Source of the DNA: Thauera carbonicopians
GTDB lineage: Bacteria > Pseudomonadota > Gammaproteobacteria > Burkholderiales > Rhodocyclaceae
Reading direction: 5' to 3'
Assembly (NCBI RefSeq): GCF_025699485.1
Contig: NZ_JANUXN010000005.1
Location: 1 to 64,000, forward strand
DNA length: 64,000 nucleotides
Shown here: one piece after another, positions 1 through 9,218 of the stretch
Layout of the letters: each line of letters begins with the position of its first letter
Position numbering within the stretch: position 1 is the stretch's first letter
The notes under the pieces: generated by a model
The model's database searches: none
What the model saw: only the letters and a program-made list of their open reading frames with translations
What the model was told of the DNA's origin: nothing
Position numbers and translations under genes: made by a program

Positions 1-57
1 CTCAACGCCATGGTCCGCACAGGCAAACATTGGGACAAATCGCTTCACGATGCTTGA
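1..57 (+). mobile_element. C-terminal end of an IS110-family-like transposase, cut by the window edge
   Basis: The open frame runs from base 1 to a TGA at 55-57 and gives LNAMVRTGKHWDKSLHDA. This resembles the usual end of IS110/IS116-type transposases (LN-M-R-G-W pattern shortly before the stop). Only 18 residues are visible, so the family call rests on recall of that tail. The roughly 40 bases after the stop, before the convergent MFS gene ends, would hold the IS end. IS110 elements usually lack obvious terminal inverted repeats, and none is seen. Confidence 0.5.
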
Positions 58-99
58 CTTCTAAGACGGTTACTCAGCCCCCGACGAGGTGCCCGACCC

Positions 100-1308
100 T
101 CATCCCTGCATGCAGGGGTCGGCGACCTCGCGCGCCGCGGCGTCGCGCCGCTCCACCGCCTTCAGCGCCAGCAGCAGCACGCAGCCCAACCCCATCATGG
201 CGGCGGCGAAATAAAGCCCGCCGGCATAGCTGCCGAAGCTTTCCCCCAGCCAGCCGGTCACCGCCGGGCCGATGATCTGCGCCACACCGTAGGAAATCGT
301 CATCTTGCCCATCATCTTCGCCGGCCGCGTCGGGTAGTAGCGCCCCGCCATCGTCAGCACCAGGCTGACCAGACCGACGAAAGTGCCGCCGAACAGCAGC
401 GCCCCGGCCGCCGTGCCGGCCACCCCTCCCAGCGTCACCGGCAGCAGGATGCCGACGATCTGCAGCAGCGCAGCCAGGATCAGGGCATTGAGTTCGCCGG
501 TGCGGCGGGCGATCAGATCCCACACGATGCAGGTCGGCGCCGCCGCCAGGCCGATGGCGAAGAAAGTCCAGTTGCCCTTGCCTTCGAGCCCGGGCAGATC
601 ATTGACGATGGCGACGATGAAGGTGGCGCTGACGACGTAGCCGATCCCGGCACAGAAGTACGAGATCATGAACAGGCGCAGGAACAGCGGGCTCGGCGGA
701 TTGTCGTGCATCGGCGCGCCGCTCCTGGTCACCGGACTGGCATCCGGCGCCGGCAGCCAGCCCAGCGCGGGCACCAGCAGCAGGCAGCCGATGGCAGTGA
801 ACACGAACCACTGCTCGCGCCAGTCCAGTACGCTGCTCATCAGCGCCACGGCCATCGAACATGCGGCGATGCCGATGCCGATGCCGCCGAAATGAATGCC
901 CAGCTCGCTGCGATGGCCGTGGCGGATCAGCCAGTTCAGGATCAGGCCGGTTCCCAGCAGCATCGCCCCCGAAGTCGCCAACCCGGCCAGATAGCGCGAC
1001 ACCGCCCAGACCACCAGGCTGTCCGACAGCCCCATCATCGCCGTGGTCAGCACCGCCAGTACCAGGCCGACGCGATACAGCCGGTCCTTCAGCACCAGAT
1101 CGCTGATCGACGCCGCGATCAGCGCCCCGGTCAGGTAGCCGGCATAGTTGATCGCCGCCAGCCAGCCCCCTTCCGCCAGGCCCAGCCCGGCCTGGGCCTG
1201 CATCACCGGCAGCAGCGGGGTATAGGCGAAGCGCGCCACCCCCATCGCCAGGATCAGGCTGAAAATGCCCGCGCCCAGCACTTTCATCCGCTGGATCTGA
1301 TCGTCCAT
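100..1308 (-). CDS. YbfB/YjiJ-family MFS transporter
   Basis: A 402-residue inner-membrane protein with about twelve hydrophobic segments spread evenly along its length, as expected for a single-domain major facilitator. It begins MDDQIQRMKVLGAGIFSLIL, with the first membrane helix starting at about residue 10. The early region ARFAYTPLLPVMQ and a GYLTGAL segment in the second helix match the YbfB/YjiJ group, formerly annotated as uncharacterised sugar/drug exporters. The substrate is unknown. The gene is transcribed away from the LysR regulator at 1413 across a 104-bp gap, the usual layout of a regulator and its target transporter. The C-terminal tail after about residue 385 is hydrophilic. 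Confidence 0.85.
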   Translation of the reverse strand: MDDQIQRMKVLGAGIFSLILAMGVARFAYTPLLPVMQAQAGLGLAEGGWLAAINYAGYLTGALIAASISDLVLKDRLYRVGLVLAVLTTAMMGLSDSLVVWAVSRYLAGLATSGAMLLGTGLILNWLIRHGHRSELGIHFGGIGIGIAACSMAVALMSSVLDWREQWFVFTAIGCLLLVPALGWLPAPDASPVTRSGAPMHDNPPSPLFLRLFMISYFCAGIGYVVSATFIVAIVNDLPGLEGKGNWTFFAIGLAAAPTCIVWDLIARRTGELNALILAALLQIVGILLPVTLGGVAGTAAGALLFGGTFVGLVSLVLTMAGRYYPTRPAKMMGKMTISYGVAQIIGPAVTGWLGESFGSYAGGLYFAAAMMGLGCVLLLALKAVERRDAAAREVADPCMQG

Positions 1309-1412
1309 GTCCTTATGTCCTGTCTCCTCCTGGAGCCGAAAAGATAGTCGGCGTAAGATATCCCTTCAAGCGATTATTTCAGAATAGACCGTTCTGTTTC
1401 AGAGATACGACA

Positions 1413-2294
1413 ATGGAACTCCTCGCCCTGCGCACCTTCGAGGCCGTCGTCGACGAAGGCGGCATCCTCGCCGCCTCGCGCAAGCTCAACACCGTGCAAT
1501 CCAACGTCACCAACCGCATCCGCCGGCTCGAGGAAGAGCTCGGCACCGAGCTGTTCTTCCGCTCCGGCCGGGGCGTGGAACTCGCCCCCGCAGGCCGCGT
1601 GCTGCTCGACTACGCCCGCCGCATGCTGAGCCTCGAACGCCAGACCGTGGCCGCAGTGCGTCAGGCGGGCGAGGACGCCGGAGAACTGCGCATCGGCGCC
1701 ATGGAGACCTTCACCGCGCTCTATCTGCCGGCCGTGCTGCGCGACCTGCGCCAGGCCCACCCCACGCTGGAACTGCACATCAGGACGGACACCAGCGCCG
1801 TGCTGATCGACAAGGTGCTGTCCCGCAAGCTCGACTGCGCCTTCATCGCCGGCCCGCTGCAGCATCCGGCGCTGCAGTTCGACGAACTGACCCGCGAAGA
1901 GCTGGTCCAGGTCTTCGCCCCCGGTGCCGATCCGGCACGCTGCCCGCTGATCCTGTTCCGCGAGGGCTGCGCCTACCGCGCACGCGCGCTCGCACTGCAG
2001 CGCACGCTCGGCCACGTGCACAATGAGGCAATGGAGTTCGGCACGCTCGAAGGCATTCTCGGCTGCGTCTCGGTCGGCCTCGGCTGGACGCTGATGCCGC
2101 GCCGCATCGTGCAGCAGTCGTCCCACACCGAGCGCCTGGCGCTTCGTGAAGTGCCGGCCGACATCGGCATGGTGCCGACCGGCATGGTCTATCGGAAAGC
2201 CGACATGCCGCCCCGGCTGCGCGACACGCTGGCGCAGGCCGTCGCCCGCATCGCCGGCGGCACCGCGCTGCCGGATCGCCCGGCACACGGCTAA
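1413..2294 (+). CDS. LysR-family transcriptional regulator
   Basis: A 293-residue LysR-type regulator. Residues 1-60 form the winged helix-turn-helix (MELLALRTFEAVVDEGGILA, then SRKLNTVQSNVTNRIRRLEE, the classical recognition-helix pattern). Residues from about 90 form the two-lobed effector-binding domain (LRIGAMETFTALYLPAVL). It is divergent from the MFS gene ending at 100, so the simplest inference is that it controls that transporter and itself from the shared 104-bp region. The effector is unknown. No T-N11-A box was assigned with confidence. Confidence 0.88.
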   Translation: MELLALRTFEAVVDEGGILAASRKLNTVQSNVTNRIRRLEEELGTELFFRSGRGVELAPAGRVLLDYARRMLSLERQTVAAVRQAGEDAGELRIGAMETFTALYLPAVLRDLRQAHPTLELHIRTDTSAVLIDKVLSRKLDCAFIAGPLQHPALQFDELTREELVQVFAPGADPARCPLILFREGCAYRARALALQRTLGHVHNEAMEFGTLEGILGCVSVGLGWTLMPRRIVQQSSHTERLALREVPADIGMVPTGMVYRKADMPPRLRDTLAQAVARIAGGTALPDRPAHG

Positions 2295-2386
2295 ACTGCA
2301 GTTCCCGCGCCGGGCGCTCGCGACATCGCGGCCCGGCCGCTCGCTTGCCCTTTGTTCCTCTCCCTTAGCCCCGGGAGCCGCCTCCG

Positions 2387-5300
2387 ATGCGCCACCTGCG
2401 TACCCTGCTTTGCGTGCTGCTGCTCGCGCCGCTGCTTGCCCTCGCCCAGCCGGCGCCTCTTCCCACTACAGCCGAACTGCAGGCCCGGCTCGATGCACTC
2501 CCCGAGCGCAAGCTGTCCGAAGCCGATCAACTTGCCGCCCAGCAGGCACTGCAGCAGGCGCTGGCGCATCTGACGGATGCCGAAAACAGCCGGCATCAGC
2601 TCGATGCCTTGCGCAAGCAGCTGGAACAGGCGCCGGCGCTGATCGACAATGCACGCAACGAACTGGCACGCAGCCAGTCCCAGCCCGCTTCGGTGGCGAT
2701 CGCGGGCAATGCCACACTGGCTTCGCTCGAAACCCGCCTGACCCAGGCCAGGACCCGGCTCGCACACTGGCGCACCATGCTCGACCAGGCCGGGACGCCG
2801 GCGCTGCGCACCGCCGCAGAGCGCACCCAGGCCGACATCGCCGACATGCAGGCGCGCATGCAGGCCATCGATGCTGCGCTGCGCAGCGGACGCGATGGCG
2901 GTCGCAGCCTCGGCGCCGAACACCGTGCCGCACTGGCCGCCGAGTGGCACGCGCTCGATGCACGCTCGGCGCTGCGCCTGGCGGAGCTCTCGGGCAGCGG
3001 CCTGTTGCAGGATGCGGCCCAGGCCCAGCGCGAACTGGCCGAATTCGAGCTGGGCCGGATCGAGCACGACATGGAGCTGGTCCAGTCGGCCATCAACCAG
3101 CGCCGGCGTGCCGAAATGCTCGAGACCGTGCAGCAGCTCAATCAGGCCGACGCGGATACGGCGACGGGCGACGGCCTGATCGCGCGCGCGACGGCGGGCA
3201 ACCAGACGCTGTCGGCCTATCTGCTGCGCGCCACCGAGCACCTGGCCGATCTGAAACAACGCAACCTCGACACCCAGCAGCGCCTCGACGCCCTCAACCG
3301 CAGCAGCACGCTGATCGCCGAGCAGATCGAAGTGCTGCAGGACAGCCCGCTGCTGCCGCGCATCCTCAACGAGCAGCGCCGGGCCCTGCCGAGCCCCCAG
3401 CCCGACAACGCGCTGACGCACCAGATCGCCGACGTGCGCCTGTACCAGTTCGAGATCAACAAGCAGCGAGAAGCACTGAGCAAACCCGAAGCCTACGCCG
3501 ATGCGCTGCTCGCCGCGCAGGAACCGGCACCGGATGCCGCCGAGCGCGACGCCCTGCGCAGCCTGCTCAGGAGCCGGGCCGAACTGCTGGAGCGCCTGAG
3601 CCACGAGCTCAACGCCATCCTCAGCGAATCGGTCAATCTTCAACTGCAGCAGACCCGATTGCAGGCGACTGCCGAGCGCCTGCGAACCACGGTGGATGAA
3701 CAGCTGTTCTGGGTACCGAGCAATGCCCCGCTCGACCTCGACTGGCTCAAGCGCCTTCCTGCCGCGCTCGAACGCCAGCTCGCCGCGATGCCGTGGCACG
3801 CCACTGCAATCCAGCTATGGGAAGGCCTGAAGACGCAGCCGCTGGTGATGCTGCCGGTGCTGTTGATCTCCGTGCTGCTGCTGTTGCGCCGGCGCTGGCT
3901 GCGTGACACGCTGGAACGCCTGAATGCCGACATCGGCTACGTGCGCCGCGACACGCAACTTCATACGCCGCTGGCGATCCTGCTCAACCTGCTGCTGGCG
4001 CTGCCGGTGAGCCTGCTGCTGGCAATGGCCGGCCTGGCCTTGCAGATGGACGGCCGCGGCCAGAACCTGGCGCTGGGCATCGGCCTGATGAACATGGCCC
4101 AGGCCTGGCTGGTGTTCTACACCGCCTACCGCATCCTGGAGCCGGGTGGCGTCGCCGAGCGCCACTTCGAATGGCCATCGGCGCTGACCCGGAAGCTGCA
4201 CCGCAGGCTGCGGCACCTCGGCCTGGTCGTGCTGGCCGTGGTGCTGGTGGTCGCGATCGCCGAACGCCAGCCGGAAGGGCTGGAACACGACGTGCTCGGC
4301 ATCCTGACCCTGCTGGCCGGCTACGCCGTGATGGCCTGGCTGATGAGCCGCCTGTTGTCGCACCAGCGCCCCAGCGATTCGGCACGCTCGCCCCTGCAAC
4401 TGCTCGGCAGCCTCGCCCTCGCGCTGATGCCGCTGGCGCTGATCGTCGCGCTGATGCTGGGCTACTACTACACCGCGCTGAAGCTGACCGGCCGCCTGAT
4501 CGATACCCTGCTGATCCTGATCGTCTGGGCCATCACCAACGCCACTGCCATCCGCGGCCTCGCCGTGGCCGCGCGGCGCCTCGAATACAAGCGCGCGGTC
4601 GAACGGCGCGAAGCCGCCGAGCGCGAGGCGGAAGGCGACAGCCCGGCCGGCGTCGAACTGGCCGAAACACCGATGATCGGCATCGAACAGGTCAACCAGC
4701 AGTCGCTGCGCCTGATCCGCCTCGGCCTGCTCGGCGCCCTGCTGGGTGCGCTGTACTGGGTCTGGGCCGACCTGATCACGGTGTTCGCCTACCTCGACAA
4801 CATCACGCTGTACGAATACGCCAGCGGCAGCGGCCAGGCCACCACGCTGATTCCGATCAGCCTGGGCGACCTGCTCGGCGCGCTGCTCATCGCCACGCTC
4901 GCCTTCGTGCTCGCCGGCAACCTGCCCGGCCTGCTCGAAGTGCTGGTGCTGTCGCGCATGAAGCTGGCGCAGGGCAGCGCCTACGCCATCACCACGCTGC
5001 TGTCCTACATCATCGGCGGCATCGGCATCGTCGCCACGCTGGGTACGCTGGGGGTGAGCTGGGACAAGCTGCAGTGGCTGGTCGCCGCGCTGTCGGTGGG
5101 GCTGGGCTTCGGCCTGCAGGAGATCTTCGCCAATTTCATCTCAGGCCTGATCATCCTGTTCGAGCGCCCGGTGCGCATCGGCGACGTCGTCACCATCGGC
5201 AACCTGTCGGGCACGGTCAGCCGCATCCAGATCCGCGCCACCACGATCACCGACTTCGACCGCAAGGAGATCATCGTCCCCAACAAGACCTTCGTCACCG

Positions 5301-5722
5301 GCCAGTTGGTGAACTGGTCGCTGAGCGACACCGTGACACGGGTGACGATGGCCGTGGGCGTGGCCTACGGCTCAGACCTGGAGCTGACGCGCAAGCTGCT
5401 GCTGCAGGCCGCCCAGGAAAACCCGCGCGTGCTCGACGAACCCGCACCGAAGGCGCAGTTCGTCGCCTTCGGCGCCAGTACCCTCGACCACCAATTGAGC
5501 CTGCACGTGCGCGAGATCGGCGATCGCGGCGCGGTGGTGGACGAGATCAACCGCCGCATCGACGCGCTGTTCCGCGAATACGGCATCGAGATGGCCTTCA
5601 ACACGGTCGACGTGCATGTGCGTAGCATCGACGGCAAGGAAACCCAGCTGGAAACCATCAACCATGCTGCCGCCGCTTCGGCGGACGCGGATGTGGGGAA
5701 GACACCGGGCGCCCAGGGATGA
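2387..5722 (+). CDS. Large mechanosensitive ion channel of the MscK/MscM (KefA/YjeP) type
   Basis: An 1,111-residue protein releasing solutes through the inner membrane on hypo-osmotic shock. Residues 1-20 are a signal peptide (LLLAPLLALAQP). Residues about 25-475 are an Ala/Gln/Leu-rich, largely helical periplasmic region with likely coiled coils. Membrane helices start at about 483. The MscS core covers about 880-1090: the pore-lining helix region reads LSVGLGFGLQEIFANFISG, followed by the beta-domain segments RIGDVVTIG, IIVPNKTF and NWSLSD. The length matches the KefA/YjeP giants rather than small MscS. The ATG has GGGAG nine bases upstream. Which E. coli paralogue it is closest to cannot be decided by eye. 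Confidence 0.9.
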   Translation: MRHLRTLLCVLLLAPLLALAQPAPLPTTAELQARLDALPERKLSEADQLAAQQALQQALAHLTDAENSRHQLDALRKQLEQAPALIDNARNELARSQSQPASVAIAGNATLASLETRLTQARTRLAHWRTMLDQAGTPALRTAAERTQADIADMQARMQAIDAALRSGRDGGRSLGAEHRAALAAEWHALDARSALRLAELSGSGLLQDAAQAQRELAEFELGRIEHDMELVQSAINQRRRAEMLETVQQLNQADADTATGDGLIARATAGNQTLSAYLLRATEHLADLKQRNLDTQQRLDALNRSSTLIAEQIEVLQDSPLLPRILNEQRRALPSPQPDNALTHQIADVRLYQFEINKQREALSKPEAYADALLAAQEPAPDAAERDALRSLLRSRAELLERLSHELNAILSESVNLQLQQTRLQATAERLRTTVDEQLFWVPSNAPLDLDWLKRLPAALERQLAAMPWHATAIQLWEGLKTQPLVMLPVLLISVLLLLRRRWLRDTLERLNADIGYVRRDTQLHTPLAILLNLLLALPVSLLLAMAGLALQMDGRGQNLALGIGLMNMAQAWLVFYTAYRILEPGGVAERHFEWPSALTRKLHRRLRHLGLVVLAVVLVVAIAERQPEGLEHDVLGILTLLAGYAVMAWLMSRLLSHQRPSDSARSPLQLLGSLALALMPLALIVALMLGYYYTALKLTGRLIDTLLILIVWAITNATAIRGLAVAARRLEYKRAVERREAAEREAEGDSPAGVELAETPMIGIEQVNQQSLRLIRLGLLGALLGALYWVWADLITVFAYLDNITLYEYASGSGQATTLIPISLGDLLGALLIATLAFVLAGNLPGLLEVLVLSRMKLAQGSAYAITTLLSYIIGGIGIVATLGTLGVSWDKLQWLVAALSVGLGFGLQEIFANFISGLIILFERPVRIGDVVTIGNLSGTVSRIQIRATTITDFDRKEIIVPNKTFVTGQLVNWSLSDTVTRVTMAVGVAYGSDLELTRKLLLQAAQENPRVLDEPAPKAQFVAFGASTLDHQLSLHVREIGDRGAVVDEINRRIDALFREYGIEMAFNTVDVHVRSIDGKETQLETINHAAAASADADVGKTPGAQG

Positions 5723-5843
5723 AACAGGATGGCGGCCGTTCGGCCACGGCCGTCATCGGGCCCGCGCCGCCGAGGAGACCGCGGAACACCGGCAAGCGGC
5801 CGCCCGCCCTATGGAAGATCTGAATAATTCGGTTTTATTCGTC

Positions 5844-5921
5844 GCTCCCGCGAAGGCGGGAGCCCAGTGCGTTTGACGTCAAGGCCTCAGGGGTTCACTG
5901 GATGCCCGCCTTCGCGGGCAT
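5844..5921. repeat. Pair of REP-type palindromes
   Basis: Two short hairpins lie between mscK-type and OsmC-YcaO genes: GCTCCCGC-GAAG-GCGGGAGC at 5844-5863 and ATGCCCGC-CTTC-GCGGGCAT at 5902-5921. Their shared core CCCGC..GCGGG in opposite orientation is typical of dispersed REP/BIME elements in proteobacteria. The second hairpin lies inside the last codons of the neighbouring minus-strand gene. A TTGACGTCAA palindrome (5872-5881) sits between them. They may act as transcription end points for the two convergent genes. Confidence 0.75.
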
Positions 5922-8148
5922 GACGGGCTTTTTCAGAGTTTCCCTGGCGGGATGAAGCCGCCACCCTGACCCGCGCCGTGTGCAGTTTCCTGAGGCTGTC
6001 GATCAGGCGCTGGTGCCGGTCGAGCCCTTCCAGCGCCATGCTCGTCGGCGTCAGGCCGAAGAAGCGCACGCTGCCGTCCACCGAGCCCATCGCCGCATCC
6101 ATCCGCGGATTGCCGAACATGCGGCGGAAGTTGGCCTCGTAATCGTCCAGTTCCAGGTCGTCGTCCAGCACGACTTCCAGCACCACGTCCAGGGCCTGGT
6201 AGAACAATCCGCGTTCGAGCGTGTTCTCGTTGTACTGCAGGAAGGCCTTCACCCGTTCGTGCGCCGCTTCGAATTGCTGCAAGGCGAGATTGATTAGCAG
6301 CTTCAGCTCCAGGATCGTCAACTGGCCCCAGACCGTGTTTTCGTCGAACTCGATGCCGATCAGCGTGATGATGTCGGTGTAATCATCGAGCTCGCTGTCC
6401 TCCAGGCGCTCGAGCAGCGCCTCCAGGCCGGCGTCGTCGAGGCGGTGCAGGTTCAGGATGTCGGCGCGGAAGGACAAGGCCTTGTTGGTGTTGTCCCAGA
6501 TCAGGTCTTCCACCGGATAGACTTCCGAATAACCCGGCACCAGGATGCGGCAGGCCGTTGCGCCGAGCTGGTCATACACCGCCATGTACACTTCCTTGCC
6601 CATGTCCTCGAGAATGCCGAGCAATGTGGCGGCCTCCTCGGCATTGGCGTGTTCTCCACGGCCGGAAAAATCCCACTCGACGAAATCGAAACCGGCCTTG
6701 GCGCTGAAGAAGCGCCACGACACCACGCCGCTGGAATCGATGAAGTGCTCGATGTAGTTGTTCGGCTCGGTCACGGCGTTGCTTTCGAAGGTCGGCCGCG
6801 GCAGATCGTTCAGGCCTTCGAAGCTGCGCCCCTGCAGCAACTCGGTGAGGCTGCGCTCCAGCGCCACCTCCAGGCTCGGATGCGCCCCGAACGACGCATA
6901 CACGCCGCCCGTGCGCGGATTCATCAGGGTGACGCACATGACGGGAAACGCCCCGCCCAGCGACGCATCCTTCACCAGCACGGGAAAGCCCTGTTTTTCC
7001 AGCGCGTCGATGCCGGCCAGAATGCCGGGGTACTTCGCCAGCACTTCGTGCGGCACGTCGGGCAGTGCGATTTCACCTTCCAGGATTTCGCGTTTCACCG
7101 CCCGCTCGAAGATTTCCGACAGGCATTGCACCTGCGCTTCGGCCAGCGTATTGCCGGCGCTCATGCCATTGCTGAGAAACAGGTTGTCGATCAGGTTGGA
7201 GGGGAAATACACCACCTCGCCGTCCGACTGGCGCACGTAGGGCAGCGAACAGATGCCACGCTGCACATTGCCTGAATTGGTGTCGTACAGATGCGAGCCG
7301 CGCAGCTCACCATCGGCGTCGTAGATCCGCAGGCAGTATTCATCGAGTATTTCAGCCGGCAGCGCATCTCCAGGGCCGGGCTTGAACCAGCGCTCGTCCG
7401 GGTAATGCACGAACTCCGCGCCGGCAATGTCCTGCCCCCAGAACTGGTCGTTGTAGAAATGATTGCAATTCATCCGCTCGATGAATTCGCCCAGCGCCGA
7501 CGCCAGGGCGCTCTCCTTGGTTGCGCCCTTGCCGTTGGTGAAGCACATCGGCGAGTGCGCGTCGCGGATGTGCAGCGACCACACGTTGGGCACCAGGTTG
7601 CGCCATGACGCGATTTCGATCTTGATGCCCAGGTCCGCCAGAACCCCCGACATGTTGGCGATGGTCTGCTCCAGCGGCAGATCCTTTCCCGTGATGTAGG
7701 TGCCTGCCCCGGCATCTGGATTCAGCGTCAGCAAGGCCTGCGCATCGGCATCCAGGTTTTCCACTTCCTCGATCACGAACTCGGGCCCGGTCTGCACCAC
7801 CTTCTTCACCGTGCAGCGCTCGATGGAGCGCAAGATGCCCTGCCGGTCCGCGGCGGAAATATCCGCCGGCAATTCGACCTGGATCTTGAAGATCTGCTTG
7901 TAGCGGTTTTCGGGATCGACGATGTTGTTCTGCGACAGGCGGATGTTGTCGGTGGGGATGTTGCGTGTTTCGCAGTACAGCTTCACGAAGTAAGCCGCGC
8001 ACAACGCCGATGACGCCAGAAAATAGTCGAACGGACCGGGCGCCGAGCCGTCGCCCTTGTAGCGGATGGGCTGATCGGCCACCACCGTGAAGTCATCGAA
8101 CCTGGCCTCGAGACGAAGCTTGTCGAGGAAATTGACCTTGATTTCCAT
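5887..8148 (-). CDS. OsmC domain / YcaO domain fusion protein
   Basis: A 753-residue cytoplasmic fusion. Residues 1-135 are an OsmC/Ohr-like domain with the two expected cysteines (C50 in SSALCAAYF, C112 in SIERCTVKK). Residues from about 160 to 560 are a YcaO ATP-dependent cyclodehydratase-type domain (GKGATKESALASALGEFIER; SNGMSAGNTLAEAQVQCLSE). A helical C-terminal extension follows. In E. coli, YcaO is linked to methylthiolation of ribosomal protein S12; azole-forming activity is not implied because no precursor peptide or dehydrogenase is nearby. The start at MEIKVNFLDK was chosen because OsmC homology begins there; the frame is open 64 codons further upstream. The last residues (KARHAREGGHPVNP) are encoded by a REP palindrome. 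Confidence 0.88.
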   Translation of the reverse strand: MEIKVNFLDKLRLEARFDDFTVVADQPIRYKGDGSAPGPFDYFLASSALCAAYFVKLYCETRNIPTDNIRLSQNNIVDPENRYKQIFKIQVELPADISAADRQGILRSIERCTVKKVVQTGPEFVIEEVENLDADAQALLTLNPDAGAGTYITGKDLPLEQTIANMSGVLADLGIKIEIASWRNLVPNVWSLHIRDAHSPMCFTNGKGATKESALASALGEFIERMNCNHFYNDQFWGQDIAGAEFVHYPDERWFKPGPGDALPAEILDEYCLRIYDADGELRGSHLYDTNSGNVQRGICSLPYVRQSDGEVVYFPSNLIDNLFLSNGMSAGNTLAEAQVQCLSEIFERAVKREILEGEIALPDVPHEVLAKYPGILAGIDALEKQGFPVLVKDASLGGAFPVMCVTLMNPRTGGVYASFGAHPSLEVALERSLTELLQGRSFEGLNDLPRPTFESNAVTEPNNYIEHFIDSSGVVSWRFFSAKAGFDFVEWDFSGRGEHANAEEAATLLGILEDMGKEVYMAVYDQLGATACRILVPGYSEVYPVEDLIWDNTNKALSFRADILNLHRLDDAGLEALLERLEDSELDDYTDIITLIGIEFDENTVWGQLTILELKLLINLALQQFEAAHERVKAFLQYNENTLERGLFYQALDVVLEVVLDDDLELDDYEANFRRMFGNPRMDAAMGSVDGSVRFFGLTPTSMALEGLDRHQRLIDSLRKLHTARVRVAASSRQGNSEKARHAREGGHPVNP

Positions 8149-8192
8149 GCGGGAATCCTGAAACAGCGCGGCGGACGCCGGGCCGAAATGCA

Positions 8193-8215
8193 ATACCTTT
8201 ATCCAGAAAAGGTAT
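8193..8215. promoter_or_regulatory. Inverted repeat upstream of the OsmC-YcaO gene (possible operator)
   Basis: ATACCTTT (8193-8200) and AAAGGTAT (8208-8215) form a perfect 8-bp inverted repeat with a 7-bp spacer, 45 bases before the chosen OsmC-YcaO start. It is AT-rich in a GC-rich setting and could bind a dimeric regulator. The rest of the 337-bp gap (8149-8485) shows no gene or other recognisable signal. Confidence 0.4.
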
Positions 8216-8485
8216 ATGCGTGGAAAGAATCTACGAGCAATCGAATATGGACGAGCGTAACACGATCCATTGCCAGCGCTGGCCGCCCGGCGGACACTCG
8301 CTGCCTTGCGCGCAGCACAGCCAACGTTGCCACCCGCCATGCGTCGCCCCGGCCCTGATTACCGTCCCCTCGGGCAGGGCATCCGCAGGAGAGCCAGTGG
8401 ATGGCGGTAGATGCGAACCCGACACGGAATTCGTTCGGCCAGGACGGCCAAGCCCATGCGCGCTTCCGGCCGGAGTACCCCCCGG

Positions 8486-9019
8486 CTAGGAGCCTTTCTC
8501 GCTACAGTGGCGCCGAGCCGGCAACTGGCCGTCGACAACAGAAAACCGCTCCGCCACCTGAGGGGCAGCCTCGCGGGCACGCTGCTTGGCGGCGACGAAA
8601 TCACCGCGCGGGATGTACAGCAGGTCGCCCAGCTTGAGCATCAGATGGTTCTCGTAATGGCTCAGGCAGCCGTCGGCATAGGCCACTCGCCACAGGTATT
8701 CGACGATGAGGACCTTCTCCGCCATGCTGTAGCCCTTGTTGAGCTGCGAGGTGAAGCCATACAGGTCGGGCGCATCACGCGAGGCGGCATGGGCCAGTTC
8801 GTACAGGCGCTCCAGTTCGTCGGCATGGAGATCGAACTGGGTGCGCAACGACGCCAGAATGGCTTCGCGCTCGGCATCGCCGGCTTCGTCGTCGGCGCGC
8901 ATGACCTCCACCAGCAATACGGCAGTCGCCAGTTTCAGGCGATGTTCGGCATCGCCAGGCTGGCTGGCGGGCGCGGGTTCGGCAAGGAAGCCGAACAGTT
9001 CCTTGAGGGTATGAAGCAT
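8486..9019 (-). CDS. TerB-family (tellurite-resistance-type) protein
   Basis: A 177-residue, mostly helical soluble protein. The middle region (LKLATAVLLVEVMRADDEAG through KVLIVEYLWRVAYADGCLSH) matches the TerB/DjlA-type domain, with the paired acidic motifs (ADDEAGDAER and ADGCLSHYE) that probably bind metal. TerB-like proteins are widespread and a stand-alone copy says little about tellurite; no terC, terD or terE lies nearby. It is on the same strand as OsmC-YcaO and 337 bp upstream, so co-transcription is uncertain. The C-terminal thirty residues are not conserved-looking. Confidence 0.8.
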   Translation of the reverse strand: MLHTLKELFGFLAEPAPASQPGDAEHRLKLATAVLLVEVMRADDEAGDAEREAILASLRTQFDLHADELERLYELAHAASRDAPDLYGFTSQLNKGYSMAEKVLIVEYLWRVAYADGCLSHYENHLMLKLGDLLYIPRGDFVAAKQRAREAAPQVAERFSVVDGQLPARRHCSEKGS

Positions 9020-9218
9020 GATGAGCGGGGTTGTGGGACAAAACGCGAATACCGGATGATCGGCGCCTGACCGGAAGAGTTCCGTACGTGAGGGCCTCGG
9101 CGCTGGAGCCCGTACGATTCGAGCCTGTTTCCCCTGCCCATCTCTGCCTCCGATCTTGTCCGAGGCAGGGCGCTCGCACGTCGGCCAGCGCCCATCGGCA
9201 TGCTCGTCCGCCGGGTAG

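Noticed and set aside
5887-8148. Azole/thiopeptide biosynthesis cluster suggested by the YcaO domain
   Set aside because: No precursor peptide, dehydrogenase, partner cyclodehydratase or exporter lies nearby; the OsmC-YcaO fusion is a stand-alone family.
8486-9019. Tellurite-resistance operon
   Set aside because: Only a lone TerB-like gene is present, with no terA, terC, terD, terE or terZ.
9144-9168. CTGCCTC/GAGGCAG hairpin downstream of the siderophore receptor
   Set aside because: Short stem, ten-base loop and no T-run on the relevant strand; too weak for a terminator call.
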